A stretch of DNA of 39,389 nt from Candidatus Bathyarchaeia archaeon (GTDB lineage Archaea; Thermoproteota; Bathyarchaeia; 40CM-2-53-6; DTGE01), in NCBI GenBank assembly GCA_038852285.1, contig JAWCKG010000018.1:1-39389 (forward strand), given 5' to 3'. A program made the translations under genes and the position numbers. Each line of letters begins with the position of its first letter. Within the stretch, counting starts at the first letter, position 1. Below are positions 1-8,137 of the stretch, in pieces. The notes below the pieces were generated by a model. That model was not told the DNA's origin, searched no databases, and saw nothing but the letters and a program-made list of their open reading frames with translations.

Positions 1-136
1 TCCAGTCAAATTTGTATAAATTCAGCTTCTCCCAGAATTCCTGACATTTCTTCTCAACCGTTTTTGCTTCGTACCTTACGGGGAAGCTTCGGCTATTCCA
101 TTCGTATGAAAAACCATTTCTTAAGGTCTCTGTCAA
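1..136 (-). CDS. Valine--tRNA ligase, N-terminal start only (partial)
   Basis: A minus-strand reading frame opens at a TTG (134-136) and runs open off the left edge of the window, giving about 45 residues. It contains EAKTVEKKCQEFWEKLNLYK, which resembles the first helix of archaeal class Ia aminoacyl-tRNA synthetases of the ValRS/LeuRS/IleRS group, where a K(W)QxFWEExxxYKFD-like segment precedes the Rossmann fold. ValRS is the best guess from the YKFD ending. A purine-rich GGAGAG lies about 10 nt upstream of the TTG. The gene would be downstream of, and co-directional with, the CPBP protease gene. The HIGH and KMSKS motifs lie outside the window, so the identity is inferred from one short segment. 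LeuRS is the main alternative. Confidence 0.45.
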   Translation of the reverse strand, partial: MTETLRNGFSYEWNSRSFPVRYEAKTVEKKCQEFWEKLNLYKFDW

Positions 137-173
137 CTGGCTTTAACTCTCCTGGCCTCAGTTGAAGAATCGA

Positions 174-1232
174 TTAAGCGTGTTCTCTGAGGATCCTATT
201 AAAAGGAAAGGTGGGCGGCTTTAAAAGTTTAATTAGCGAACTAAACGTCTTAAACCCGATAACGCTCATCCCCAGTATTCCGGATAGAAGAATCACCCCG
301 TCAAGAAGTGATGAAACTGGTGAAAGCAGATTGGGCCAATGGGCCCCAGCGACGTCAAACACGTAGCCAAAGTAGTTGAAAAACCAGTGAAGAAGCACGC
401 ATGCGGGAATCCCCTTCCAGATATATACGATGGAGAGCACTACGCCCGCGAGCGTGGCTGAGGAAATTTTACCGACGTTCCAGCCGCTTCCTGAGAAATA
501 ATGGGCTAAACCGAACATCGCTGATGAGCCTGCAATAAGAATCCATTCATAGACCGTTAATCCACGTATCACGCCGTTTTTATCGACCGTCGGTAAGCCT
601 AAAGCGTCTTTCACACGGTCGGGGTGAATGTAGGAAACCGATGCATTCCATATTTTCTTTAGACGCCTTTCTTTAGTGGCTCGGTAAGTTATTATGCTGA
701 TGAGCGTACCGATCGGAGTGACTCTGAATCCGATCTCCTCGATGAGGGGGGAATAAGCTAAGCTAAACATGGCGTTAAAAGGATTGTTAAACCTTATACC
801 TCCCGTTGGTACTCCATGGGCTTCTTGGAAGCTCTGGAGGATGATGATTCCGATTAAAAGCGCTCCCGAAATATACGGCATTGATAGCAACCAATTGTTT
901 GAAGGTATTAACACGTTTCTGTCTTTTACGTGTTTGAATTGTCTATGAAATCCATCACCCGTCATATAGGTTAAAGCGAAAAAAATAGCGTATATTATAT
1001 TTAATAATGTGAAGACCTCGCCGACCGTGAGTTGAGCTGGAATCCTAAGTGGAATCATGTAGATGATAATGAATGGCGTGAATGCTTCTTTCATATATTC
1101 TGCGGCTTCCTGAATGCTGATAAGCATGTAAACGCCCAAAAATAGGGAGAATAAGTATAGGGTCAAATTAATCGATGCTAGGGCTACAATAAAGTAATTT
1201 AACGACTTAACGGTTCGTTCAATTATGTTCAA
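174..1232 (-). CDS. CPBP-family intramembrane metalloprotease (CAAX protease/Abi type)
   Basis: This 352-residue polytopic membrane protein carries the three signature motifs of the CPBP (Rce1/Abi) family: EEIGFR (EExxxR, residues 165-170), GLAHYF with His 244, and LHWFFNYFG with His 282 and Asn 286. In this family the glutamates and histidines form the membrane-embedded active site that cleaves prenylated or other membrane substrates. Hydrophobic segments occur around residues 10-35, 50-65, 75-92, 118-133, 228-243 and 262-290. A soluble insert around residues 183-225 lies between the first and second motifs. It is longer than many bacterial members because of the N-terminal membrane segments. 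It lies just upstream of the probable valS start and 39 nt downstream of mat. The substrate is unknown. Confidence 0.85.
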   Translation of the reverse strand: MNIIERTVKSLNYFIVALASINLTLYLFSLFLGVYMLISIQEAAEYMKEAFTPFIIIYMIPLRIPAQLTVGEVFTLLNIIYAIFFALTYMTGDGFHRQFKHVKDRNVLIPSNNWLLSMPYISGALLIGIIILQSFQEAHGVPTGGIRFNNPFNAMFSLAYSPLIEEIGFRVTPIGTLISIITYRATKERRLKKIWNASVSYIHPDRVKDALGLPTVDKNGVIRGLTVYEWILIAGSSAMFGLAHYFSGSGWNVGKISSATLAGVVLSIVYIWKGIPACVLLHWFFNYFGYVFDVAGAHWPNLLSPVSSLLDGVILLSGILGMSVIGFKTFSSLIKLLKPPTFPFNRILREHA

Positions 1233-1271
1233 AAATTCGGCCTCTGGTACGCTTAGACATAAATCGCCTCC

Positions 1272-2480
1272 TCAGCATACCTTGACCTTGCTTTCAATCA
1301 AGTCTTTGCAGAACATGTTTATGTTCGCGAGCTCTAAGTCTATGATCTCCTTTACTTCGTTTCTCACCTCCTTAAGTTTTGTGCGTTTCCCTAGAATTAA
1401 TTCAGCCGTGGCCATCATCGGTTGGTCTATCGATTGACCTATTTGACTGACTAGCCATATGTAGACCTCCTCTAGACCTGAAACCTTCTCATATATTTTT
1501 TCAGCAATTCTGTAGGAGAGTAGGTTGTAGATTTTGCCTACGTGGCTTACAGGGTTCTTTCCAGCCGCAGCCTCTGAGCTGGTTGGCCTGTTTAATGGGA
1601 TTATTCCATTAACTCTATTACCTCTCCCAACCTGGCCGCAGTCTCCGTCATCAGCTGAGGTCCCTAGAACCGTTAAGTACATGCCTCCCATACCTCTCCC
1701 CCTCCTGTCAAGCGTGTTGAGGTCTATGGTAATTTGCTCCATGTCTACGTTTGCGGTTACAAACTCCTGTATTTCCTCCAAGATTTCTCCTTTTCTTCGG
1801 AAGTATGTTTCCTCCGAATCGATGTACCTGTCGACGAAGGCCATTGCTACTGTTAAATGCAGGGATTTGTTATGTCTAACTCCCATTATTTTTATGTCCT
1901 CACCTGACTCTGGATGTTTCCTTTTAAATTCCGGAGAGTTTAAGAAATGCTCGGTTTCCAAAACAATTTTCTCGGTGTCCGTTAGGGGGGCAAAGCCCAC
2001 AGCCGCCGAGGTGTCGTTGGCCCCAAGGAATGCCCCGCCTCTTTTAAAGATGTCTACCAGCGGCTCTGAACCTCTCTTTAACTCCACTTGATATTTCACA
2101 TGGGTTTCCGGATCTACGAACCTTAGGTTTTCCTTAAACCATTTTTTAGCTGTCCGCACCGTGATCTCCTCCACTGGAACCACGTTTTCGTCAACCTTGA
2201 AAGTCGCTCGATCTCCGAAGATCAGCAACATGGGCTTTTTAACAACTCCTCCACCGAACCTTCTCTCCACTTCACCGGCGACCAGTAAACCTTTGTCGAT
2301 GTTATGGTGCATGATGACCCCAAAGTGTTTCAAGTATTCCTTGGAGAGCTCGTTTGAAACCTCGTTTAGCAACGCGTCGCAGATGGAGTCTGGATGACCT
2401 ACACCCTTTCTTTCGCATATCTCTATTGGCTGAGAGTTTAGAGGGGTCTGCTTTAACTCCTTTACGATAATGTTTCTCAA
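1272..2480 (-). CDS. mat: Archaeal-type S-adenosylmethionine synthetase (methionine adenosyltransferase)
   Basis: The product makes S-adenosylmethionine from methionine and ATP in the cytoplasm. At 402 residues it has the usual length of the archaeal MAT family, which is very divergent from bacterial MetK. Recognisable segments are ERKGVGHPDSICD (residues 23-35, an ATP/metal site), RRGRGMGGMYLTVLGTSADD (259-278) and GDCGQVGRGNRVNG (279-292), followed by a PTSSEAAAGKNP stretch. The start is a TTG preceded by GATGAGG. A TATA-like element lies about 35-45 nt upstream, which gives a short leader. It is divergent from the XRE-CBS regulator gene, with 133 nt between them, and it precedes the CPBP protease gene on the same strand. 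Confidence 0.95.
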   Translation of the reverse strand: MRNIIVKELKQTPLNSQPIEICERKGVGHPDSICDALLNEVSNELSKEYLKHFGVIMHHNIDKGLLVAGEVERRFGGGVVKKPMLLIFGDRATFKVDENVVPVEEITVRTAKKWFKENLRFVDPETHVKYQVELKRGSEPLVDIFKRGGAFLGANDTSAAVGFAPLTDTEKIVLETEHFLNSPEFKRKHPESGEDIKIMGVRHNKSLHLTVAMAFVDRYIDSEETYFRRKGEILEEIQEFVTANVDMEQITIDLNTLDRRGRGMGGMYLTVLGTSADDGDCGQVGRGNRVNGIIPLNRPTSSEAAAGKNPVSHVGKIYNLLSYRIAEKIYEKVSGLEEVYIWLVSQIGQSIDQPMMATAELILGKRTKLKEVRNEVKEIIDLELANINMFCKDLIESKVKVC

Positions 2481-2513
2481 GTCCTCATCGCCTTAACTTG
2501 GATTGTTGATTGT

Positions 2514-2527
2514 GGTTATATAGTTTT
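2514..2527 (-). promoter_or_regulatory. TATA box of mat
   Basis: On the minus strand the sequence reads AAAACTATATAACC, a good archaeal TATA box. It lies 34-47 nt upstream of the mat TTG, so transcription would begin about 10-20 nt before the start codon. The same octamer CTATATAA recurs ahead of the small reading frame at 30801-31007. Confidence 0.55.
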
Positions 2528-2572
2528 AATATGATGTGACTACATTCCATATATTAATTATATGTTGAATAG

Positions 2573-2602
2573 AATATTCTAGGCGGAATATTTGGGGCCT
2601 AG
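2573..2602. promoter_or_regulatory. Two interlocked inverted repeats upstream of the XRE-CBS gene (candidate operator)
   Basis: The first inverted repeat is AATATTC (2573-2579) with GAATATT (2586-2592), separated by 6 nt. The second is CTAGGC (2579-2584) with GCCTAG (2597-2602). The two share base 2579 and overlap. They lie 11-41 nt ahead of the ATG of a helix-turn-helix protein, which is the usual place for an autoregulatory operator. Function is inferred from position and symmetry only. Confidence 0.45.
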
Positions 2603-2613
2603 GAGAAGTTACA

Positions 2614-3174
2614 ATGCTGCCTGAACTGAGGGATATTGAGAAGAGAAGACGAGCCCTAGGATTAACTCAAAAAGACTTAGCGAGATACGCTGGGGTTAGC
2701 CAATCGTTTATAGCCAAAATCGAATCCGGTAGAATTAGCCCCTCATATGAAAAAACGAAGGCCATATTCGACGTGTTAACGAGCCTGGAGAGGAAAAGGG
2801 AGATAAAAGCCTCAGAAATCATGAACGACCGCATAGTAGGAGTCTCTAAGGATAGACCTGTTTCAGAGGCGGCGAAGTTGATGTCTGAAACAGGATACTC
2901 TCAGCTACCAGTATTCGACGACGGGAACGTTGTTGGAAGCATTACTGAGAAGACGATCATCAACGGAATGATGAGGGTTAAGGATCCAGCGGAGCTTTCT
3001 CAGATAAGGGTTGAAAAAATCATGGATGACGCATTCCCTAGGATAGACGAGTCCACGCCTATGGACGCTATCTCCTACCTACTTCAATACAGTCCAGCTG
3101 TGCTGGTCACCAAGAAGGGAAAAGTAGTTGGAATAATTACGAAAGCAGATCTTTTAAAGATCTTTACTGGTTAG
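2614..3174 (+). CDS. XRE-family helix-turn-helix regulator with a CBS-domain pair
   Basis: This 186-residue protein has an N-terminal XRE/Cro-type helix-turn-helix (about residues 9-60, with GLTQKDLARYAGVSQSFIAK) joined to two CBS domains (about 64-115 and 128-185). CBS pairs usually bind adenosyl nucleotides such as AMP, ATP or S-adenosylmethionine, so this looks like a ligand-sensing DNA-binding protein. The architecture is common in archaea. An AGGAG site lies 8 nt before the ATG. The gene is divergent from mat, so S-adenosylmethionine sensing and control of mat are plausible but unproven. The nested palindromes just upstream suggest autoregulation. It ends 3 nt from the convergent GTPase gene. 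Confidence 0.9.
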   Translation: MLPELRDIEKRRRALGLTQKDLARYAGVSQSFIAKIESGRISPSYEKTKAIFDVLTSLERKREIKASEIMNDRIVGVSKDRPVSEAAKLMSETGYSQLPVFDDGNVVGSITEKTIINGMMRVKDPAELSQIRVEKIMDDAFPRIDESTPMDAISYLLQYSPAVLVTKKGKVVGIITKADLLKIFTG

Positions 3175-3177
3175 AAC

Positions 3178-4389
3178 TCACTTTCTCGCGGCGGAAACGA
3201 TGTTTATCACGTCTCTATCCCTTAGAACGTAATCCACCGGAAGCCTGAGACCTGTTCGAGCGTCAACCGCGTAGATCATCTTCTTAGCGAGCTCCGAATG
3301 GATCTGCGCAGCCAAGTCCTTTGCCGTAGAGTTAGGGGAGACGAGGAAGACGTCAGGTAGCACATTCCCCCTTTTATCGGAGAGCTTAGCCGGATCCTCT
3401 ACGGGATACACCGTGTTCATTCTTAGAAGTTTGAAGACCGCCATATTCAACGCGAACTGCACACCGGTTCTAAGCCATTTAGATAGAACTCGCCTTTGAA
3501 CATAGTTAAGCGCCCATTTCTGCTCCGTGGTTAGCCCATCTTCCCGGAGCACCTTAAAGTCCTCCTCCCCTGGGACATATTTTATGAAACCTTTCTCCTC
3601 AGCTCTCCTTAAGGCCAGCTCGGCTTCACTACAAACCGGGATCACCATCATATGCTTAAACTCGTCCCTCAATCTATCGTAGTTGCTTTCAGCCGGAGCC
3701 AAATCCATCTTGTTCGCTATGAGTATGGTTGGTTTCGAATATTCCCTCAGCTTTCTCGAGAAATCCATGCAGTCCTTCTGGTTCCAGTTTACTAGAGCCT
3801 TATCTTCTAGCCCAAGGTCGCTGAGGGCCTTCTCTATGTGATCCGCCCTAACCTTTATTCCAGCCAGCACCTGCTCTAAGGCCTGAGATGTCGGGTATCC
3901 GAATTCGCTCATAAGCTTCTCGACTTTTTTTCTTCCCTTTTCAACGTTCTTCGAAAACCATAGTACAAGCTCTTCCTCTATGTCGTATACGTCGGACACG
4001 GGGTTTCCCAACCCTGGCCGAGTGAGGTTTCCATCCTCATCCACGCTACCGGAGGCGTCCACGATGTGCAGAAGCACGTCAGCTTGGGCGGCTACGCTAA
4101 GGAATTGAGTGCCGAGGCCTCTTCCCTTCCATGCTCCTCTAATCAAGCCGGGTAAATCTATGAGCTCGATGGGGATGAACCGCCATCCTTCAACGCACAT
4201 CGAATTTTTAGGGTTGTCCTTTACGTTCAACTCTCCGCATACACAGAGAGTGCTAACATAGGCGATTCCCATGTTAGGCTTCTTGGTGGTAAATGGATAG
4301 GTGGAGATCTCCGCGGTTGAGGAGGTAGCCGAGTTGAAGAATGTGGTTTTACCCGTGTTCGTTTTCCCTATTATGCCTATCCTAATCAT
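3178..4389 (-). CDS. YchF/Obg-like GTP-binding protein with C-terminal TGS domain
   Basis: This 403-residue P-loop GTPase has G1 GKTNTGKT (residues 8-15), an effector-region threonine near residue 34 (YPFTTKKP), G3 DLPG (78-81) and G4 NKMD (226-229). A TGS-like ubiquitin-fold domain occupies roughly residues 325-400. The order matches the archaeal YchF-like/DRG-Obg group, which is associated with ribosome or translation factor function. NKMD is the guanine-specifying form, whereas bacterial YchF carries an altered G4 and prefers ATP. The region around residues 48-66 contains three Cys (CVCGELNV... and NSMC), a feature of archaeal members. It is preceded on the same strand by the UPF0147 gene. 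The molecular role is known only by family. Confidence 0.88.
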   Translation of the reverse strand: MIRIGIIGKTNTGKTTFFNSATSSTAEISTYPFTTKKPNMGIAYVSTLCVCGELNVKDNPKNSMCVEGWRFIPIELIDLPGLIRGAWKGRGLGTQFLSVAAQADVLLHIVDASGSVDEDGNLTRPGLGNPVSDVYDIEEELVLWFSKNVEKGRKKVEKLMSEFGYPTSQALEQVLAGIKVRADHIEKALSDLGLEDKALVNWNQKDCMDFSRKLREYSKPTILIANKMDLAPAESNYDRLRDEFKHMMVIPVCSEAELALRRAEEKGFIKYVPGEEDFKVLREDGLTTEQKWALNYVQRRVLSKWLRTGVQFALNMAVFKLLRMNTVYPVEDPAKLSDKRGNVLPDVFLVSPNSTAKDLAAQIHSELAKKMIYAVDARTGLRLPVDYVLRDRDVINIVSAARK

Positions 4390-4457
4390 CGCTACTTCTA
4401 TCTTCTAGCTTTCCATCCGAGTTAATAAAGTTGTGATTCAAACATATGTGTAGCCGC

Positions 4458-4742
4458 CTAATCTTTTATCGCCTCCAGAAAGCTCATCACGTTCCATAAT
4501 TTCACCCTAGTATATGGCGGCATGTTCGGGTCCTGGGATATGTCGTCTAGGATCGCGATGGCGTTTGACGCCCTAACGCCCAGCGAGTACTCAGTTGTTT
4601 GAAGAGCGTCGATGGCGTTTTTAGCCGCTCTCCTAATGTTTCTAGGCGTAGTGGTGTCTTGGGAGACCTCGTTCAACACCTCTAACGCTTGTTTAACCCT
4701 AGCCTCGTAATCTGCCTTCTTAGATTTGCCACGGCTACTCAT
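4458..4742 (-). CDS. UPF0147 family protein
   Basis: This 94-residue, largely helical protein contains VLNEVSQDTTTPRNIRRAAK and DISQDPNMPPYTRVKLWN. These are two imperfect copies of the same SQDxxxPxxxRxxxxN unit and are typical of the archaeal UPF0147 family. The function of the family is not established. The start ATG sits near the divergent zinc-ribbon gene, with 86 nt between them, and the gene is co-directional with the downstream GTPase. Confidence 0.85.
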   Translation of the reverse strand: MSSRGKSKKADYEARVKQALEVLNEVSQDTTTPRNIRRAAKNAIDALQTTEYSLGVRASNAIAILDDISQDPNMPPYTRVKLWNVMSFLEAIKD

Positions 4743-4828
4743 CTTCCCATCGCCCTTGAGGTAGCAAGTTTAAGAGGAGAAATCTATTATATATGTGTCC
4801 CGATAAACCTTTCTGATTTCGAGACGCG

Positions 4829-5182
4829 ATGTTCATGAGTGAGCATGTAAGAAGGATGGCGGACCTGCTGAAGGCTGGGGCGTCGATGCTATCGGAGCCC
4901 TGTCCAGCTTGCGGCTCCCCACTTTTTGAGGTTAAAGGCAAAGTCTACTGCGTTAAATGTAATAAGCCTGTGGTGATCGTTAGAAGCGTTGAAGAGGAGG
5001 AAAGGGTGAAGTCAGAGTTTGTGCTGTCTAGGCTGGAGAGCACAGTTTTGGCGAGGCTAAGCGAGGCCGCTGAGGCTCTGGACTCTGAGGCTGAGGTCAA
5101 AGAGGTAAAGAAGGTGGGGGAATCGATCCTCGTCTGGTTAGAAGTGCTGGATAAAATAAGGAAGCTTAAAGCTGGCTTATGA
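4829..5182 (+). CDS. Sjogren's/scleroderma autoantigen p27-type zinc-ribbon protein
   Basis: This 117-residue protein begins MSEHVRRMADLLKAGASML (second ATG at 4835) and carries one zinc ribbon formed by Cys 25, 28, 41 and 44 (CPACGSPLFE and YCVKCNKP). A Glu-rich helical tail follows. The layout matches the archaeal relatives of human autoantigen p27/ZNRD2, whose role is unclear. The first ATG (4829) and the one at 4835 are both possible starts, and homologues usually begin at MS. The 3' end overlaps the end of the convergent hef gene by 6 nt. Confidence 0.82.
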   Translation: MFMSEHVRRMADLLKAGASMLSEPCPACGSPLFEVKGKVYCVKCNKPVVIVRSVEEEERVKSEFVLSRLESTVLARLSEAAEALDSEAEVKEVKKVGESILVWLEVLDKIRKLKAGL

Positions 5183-7420
5183 ACCTTCTTGGGCATAGTT
5201 CGCCGTCAACACTTCCCTTATCTTTTTCGACTTTTTCTCACCGATTCCTTCAACCTCCATTAGCTCCTTCGCGGACGCTGTGAAGACGCCTTCAACTGAC
5301 TTGAACCTCTTCAAGAGCCTACGCGCAAGTTTGACGTCGACGTTTGGTAGGCCGGCTACAACATATTCCTGAAACTCCCTAAGGGTTGGGGGTCGTTTAC
5401 CTCCACGTATCCTAGGCTCCTTGCCCTCTCTTCTCTGCTCCCTTTTAGCCATGAAGTATAGGAGCAAAGCGGTTTCCTTCGAGTTCGCCGACCTGACTAC
5501 GGGAATCTGATAGTCGACTAGAAGACTTGAAACAGCGCCGACGATGGATTCAGGCTTAACACCCCTAAGGCTTGTAAGGCTCTCTCCCTCCACAATAATT
5601 ATCGGCTTTCTATACGTTTCTTTAAGCCTAGACGCTTGGTCGAAGAGCCTTCCATCGACGATTGAGGTGGCGAGGTCCTCAGAAGTTTTTCTCTCCGCCG
5701 CCACCTCGTCGCTCAGAATGTAATCCGCACAGGATAAGGTCTCCAGCTTGGTTTCTACGTTTAATCTGCACAGCTCGTTTATAACCTGTGAGGATGATTC
5801 CCTTGAGTCGACGATGATCTTAATTTTATCTTGACTCGTCTGTTTTTGATTCTGTTCCATGAAAAAATTTTCTAGCGGTCGTTGGCCGCGTTCCTTCGTT
5901 TCTAAGCTGGATATAGCTTTGATCATGGTTTCCTCTTTTTTCCTCACCGCCCAGTAGTATGCTTCATCCCTCGACCCCTCAGTCATCATGATTATAACCT
6001 TCCCTGGGTCGCTTCTCCCAGTTCTACCTCTTCTTTGAATGTATCGAATGGCGCTGGGCACGGTGTCGTAGAAGATGACGACGTCGCATTCAGCTATGTC
6101 TAATCCTTCCTCCCCTATCTGGGTGGCTATTAGAACGTTGAAGAAGCCTGACTTGAAGTCCTCGATGATGAACGTTTGCTCTTTCTGTGATAAACCCCTA
6201 TCAGTATACTTTGTCGACTGGCCTATAAGCCTTACCGCTGAGGCCATCCCCTTCAGCGACTGATTTACTTCCGTAACGATTTTAGATGCCGTCGACCTGT
6301 AGTTTGTGAATACCATCACCCTGCGGGCTTCCTTTAATACATCTCTAAGTATTGAAAGTAACTTAGGAATCTTAGGGTGTTGAACCTTTTCCTTCACAGC
6401 CTCCTTTACAAGACTTAAAGACTCCGCAACCTCATCGGACTCTAAGAAGAGTTTGGCTGACGCTGACCTTTTAACCTCTAACCGCCGACGTAAATTTTCA
6501 ACGTACTCTAAGGCGGATTCGGGGCTTTGGGTTTCAATTAGCTCGATTACCTTTAAGGCGTGAACCGTGGAGTAAACTTCGGCTAGCCGCGAACCTTTAC
6601 CGCCTTCCGAAGAGCTTTTTAGCTCACTTACCAGGGCTAGGATGTCCTTCAATCTTACCCGCTTGCTTTGCGCGGGAGATAACAACCCAAGGTATGGCTT
6701 CAATTTGCTCTTCACATAAGACTCCATGCGCTTTATGGCTTCGCGATATTTTTGAGGTAGTTGAACTTTCACCCACTCAACCTTCAATGTTGAAACGTAA
6801 GGTTTAACATCTGAGCTGGCTAAAGTTCTAGCCTCAATTTTCTCCATATACAAATTCCTTTTTATCACGTTGATCTCGTCCGCGTCGACTCCTGGCGAGG
6901 CCGTTAAACCTAGCAGTAACACGCCCCTTTCTCCGCTCGCCCTCTCCGCGATGAAGGTGTAAGCGTAATCGCCGACCGCCCGATGTGCTTCATCGAATAT
7001 GATCATGGAGACCTGGCTTAGATCAGCTTTACCGTTGAGTAAATCGTTCATGAGCACTTGAGGAGTTGAGAAGACCACTTTCTTATTCCAGAGGTTAACG
7101 CGCTGATTGGGAGCTATGTAGCCTGTGACCGCCTCCATTTCCCGCGGGTTTAAAGCCAGGATTTTCCTGAAGGTGTTGAGATGCTGTAAAACTAGAGGGC
7201 GCGTTGGGGAAAGGAATATTACCTTGCTTTGCGGCTTTAGCTTCAGCATCTCAGCTGTGGCAAGCAAGGCTATGAGGGTTTTTCCAAGGCCGGTTGGAAG
7301 GCATACAAGCGTGTTTCTTTTCAGGCAGCTTTTAGCGATCTTAACCTGATACTCCCTAACCTCTAACGTGTTAGGCTTTATCATAGGGTGCTTAACCCAT
7401 TCCTTGTAGGCCACTTCCAT
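5177..7420 (-). CDS. hef: Hef: XPF/FANCM-family helicase-nuclease for stalled forks
   Basis: This 747-residue protein combines an SF2 helicase with an XPF-type nuclease. The helicase part has Walker A PTGLGKT (residues 42-48), DEAH (143-146), TASP (173-176) and motif VI QRRGRTGR (462-469). The nuclease part has VDSRES (near 537-542) and the catalytic ERKTSED (576-582; ERKxxxD). Tandem helix-hairpin-helix motifs occupy roughly residues 690-740, with VEGVFTASAKELMEVEGIGE. Euryarchaeal Hef processes branched DNA and restarts stalled forks, and the intact catalytic residues predict both activities here. QRPLENFF (513-520) in the linker fits the PCNA-binding consensus QxxLxxFF. It is divergent from the rhomboid gene. 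Many crenarchaea carry only the short nuclease form, so the full-length form is informative. Confidence 0.95.
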   Translation of the reverse strand: MEVAYKEWVKHPMIKPNTLEVREYQVKIAKSCLKRNTLVCLPTGLGKTLIALLATAEMLKLKPQSKVIFLSPTRPLVLQHLNTFRKILALNPREMEAVTGYIAPNQRVNLWNKKVVFSTPQVLMNDLLNGKADLSQVSMIIFDEAHRAVGDYAYTFIAERASGERGVLLLGLTASPGVDADEINVIKRNLYMEKIEARTLASSDVKPYVSTLKVEWVKVQLPQKYREAIKRMESYVKSKLKPYLGLLSPAQSKRVRLKDILALVSELKSSSEGGKGSRLAEVYSTVHALKVIELIETQSPESALEYVENLRRRLEVKRSASAKLFLESDEVAESLSLVKEAVKEKVQHPKIPKLLSILRDVLKEARRVMVFTNYRSTASKIVTEVNQSLKGMASAVRLIGQSTKYTDRGLSQKEQTFIIEDFKSGFFNVLIATQIGEEGLDIAECDVVIFYDTVPSAIRYIQRRGRTGRSDPGKVIIMMTEGSRDEAYYWAVRKKEETMIKAISSLETKERGQRPLENFFMEQNQKQTSQDKIKIIVDSRESSSQVINELCRLNVETKLETLSCADYILSDEVAAERKTSEDLATSIVDGRLFDQASRLKETYRKPIIIVEGESLTSLRGVKPESIVGAVSSLLVDYQIPVVRSANSKETALLLYFMAKREQRREGKEPRIRGGKRPPTLREFQEYVVAGLPNVDVKLARRLLKRFKSVEGVFTASAKELMEVEGIGEKKSKKIREVLTANYAQEGS

Positions 7421-7497
7421 TCCCCAGAGAGGCGGTAAATCCTTTAAAGTTAAGTGAGAGAAGTTCTGTGATATGAGGGTTTAGCTGGGCTTGCGCG

Positions 7498-8130
7498 ATG
7501 AAGATAACTGTGACTTTAATCCTAGTTTCCTGTTTGTTTTCGCTTGCCGCGTGGTCCCTGGATCCAGTTTTCATCCAAGAATGTTTGATTTACAGCTTGA
7601 AAAACATTTTAGAGGGCAAGGCCTGGACGGTGTTTACCGCGGTATTCGTTCATTCGAACCCTATTCACCTTTTGGGCAACATGCTTTTTTTGTTCGTGTT
7701 CGGGGAAACGTTAGAGAAGGAGCTTGGAGGAAGGAGGATGGCTGGTTCATTTCTACTAGGTGGGGCATTAGCCTTTCTCGCAAGCACACCATTCTATGGA
7801 CAGGAGGTGGGGATGTTAGGGGCCTCAGCCGGCATTTTCACCTTAGCGGCCGTCGCGATGCTGGTTAAACCTCTGAGGTTTTCATGGCTGTTCCTCTCCC
7901 CCGTTGGAGTAGTGGCTTTTCTATACTTCCTATATAACGTCATGCTCGTTTACCGTGGAGTACACGACTCCGTCTCCTACATTGGGCATGTACTGGGGTT
8001 TACAGTCGGAGTACCCTTGGGAATAGCTTGGAGTAGGAGATGGGGGTTCAATCTGTTGGTGACAGTTTTTCTTTTAGCGTTGTACTTCATGATTCTCAAA
8101 ATCTTTTTGGGGGTTGAGCTCTTTGGATGA
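7498..8130 (+). CDS. Rhomboid-family intramembrane serine protease
   Basis: This 210-residue protein has six predicted membrane segments. It carries the rhomboid hallmarks: HSNPIHLLGN with His 52 and Asn 61 in helix 2, the nucleophile motif GASAG (Ser 110) in helix 4, and the partner His 164 in YIGHVLGF. It should cleave membrane-anchored substrates within the bilayer. The start is an ATG preceded by weak pairing to 16S rRNA. It begins a plus-strand block that continues with the cyclo-ligase, cysK and cysE. Nothing in the sequence points to a specific substrate. Confidence 0.9.
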   Translation: MKITVTLILVSCLFSLAAWSLDPVFIQECLIYSLKNILEGKAWTVFTAVFVHSNPIHLLGNMLFLFVFGETLEKELGGRRMAGSFLLGGALAFLASTPFYGQEVGMLGASAGIFTLAAVAMLVKPLRFSWLFLSPVGVVAFLYFLYNVMLVYRGVHDSVSYIGHVLGFTVGVPLGIAWSRRWGFNLLVTVFLLALYFMILKIFLGVELFG

Positions 8131-8137
8131 CCGTTTG

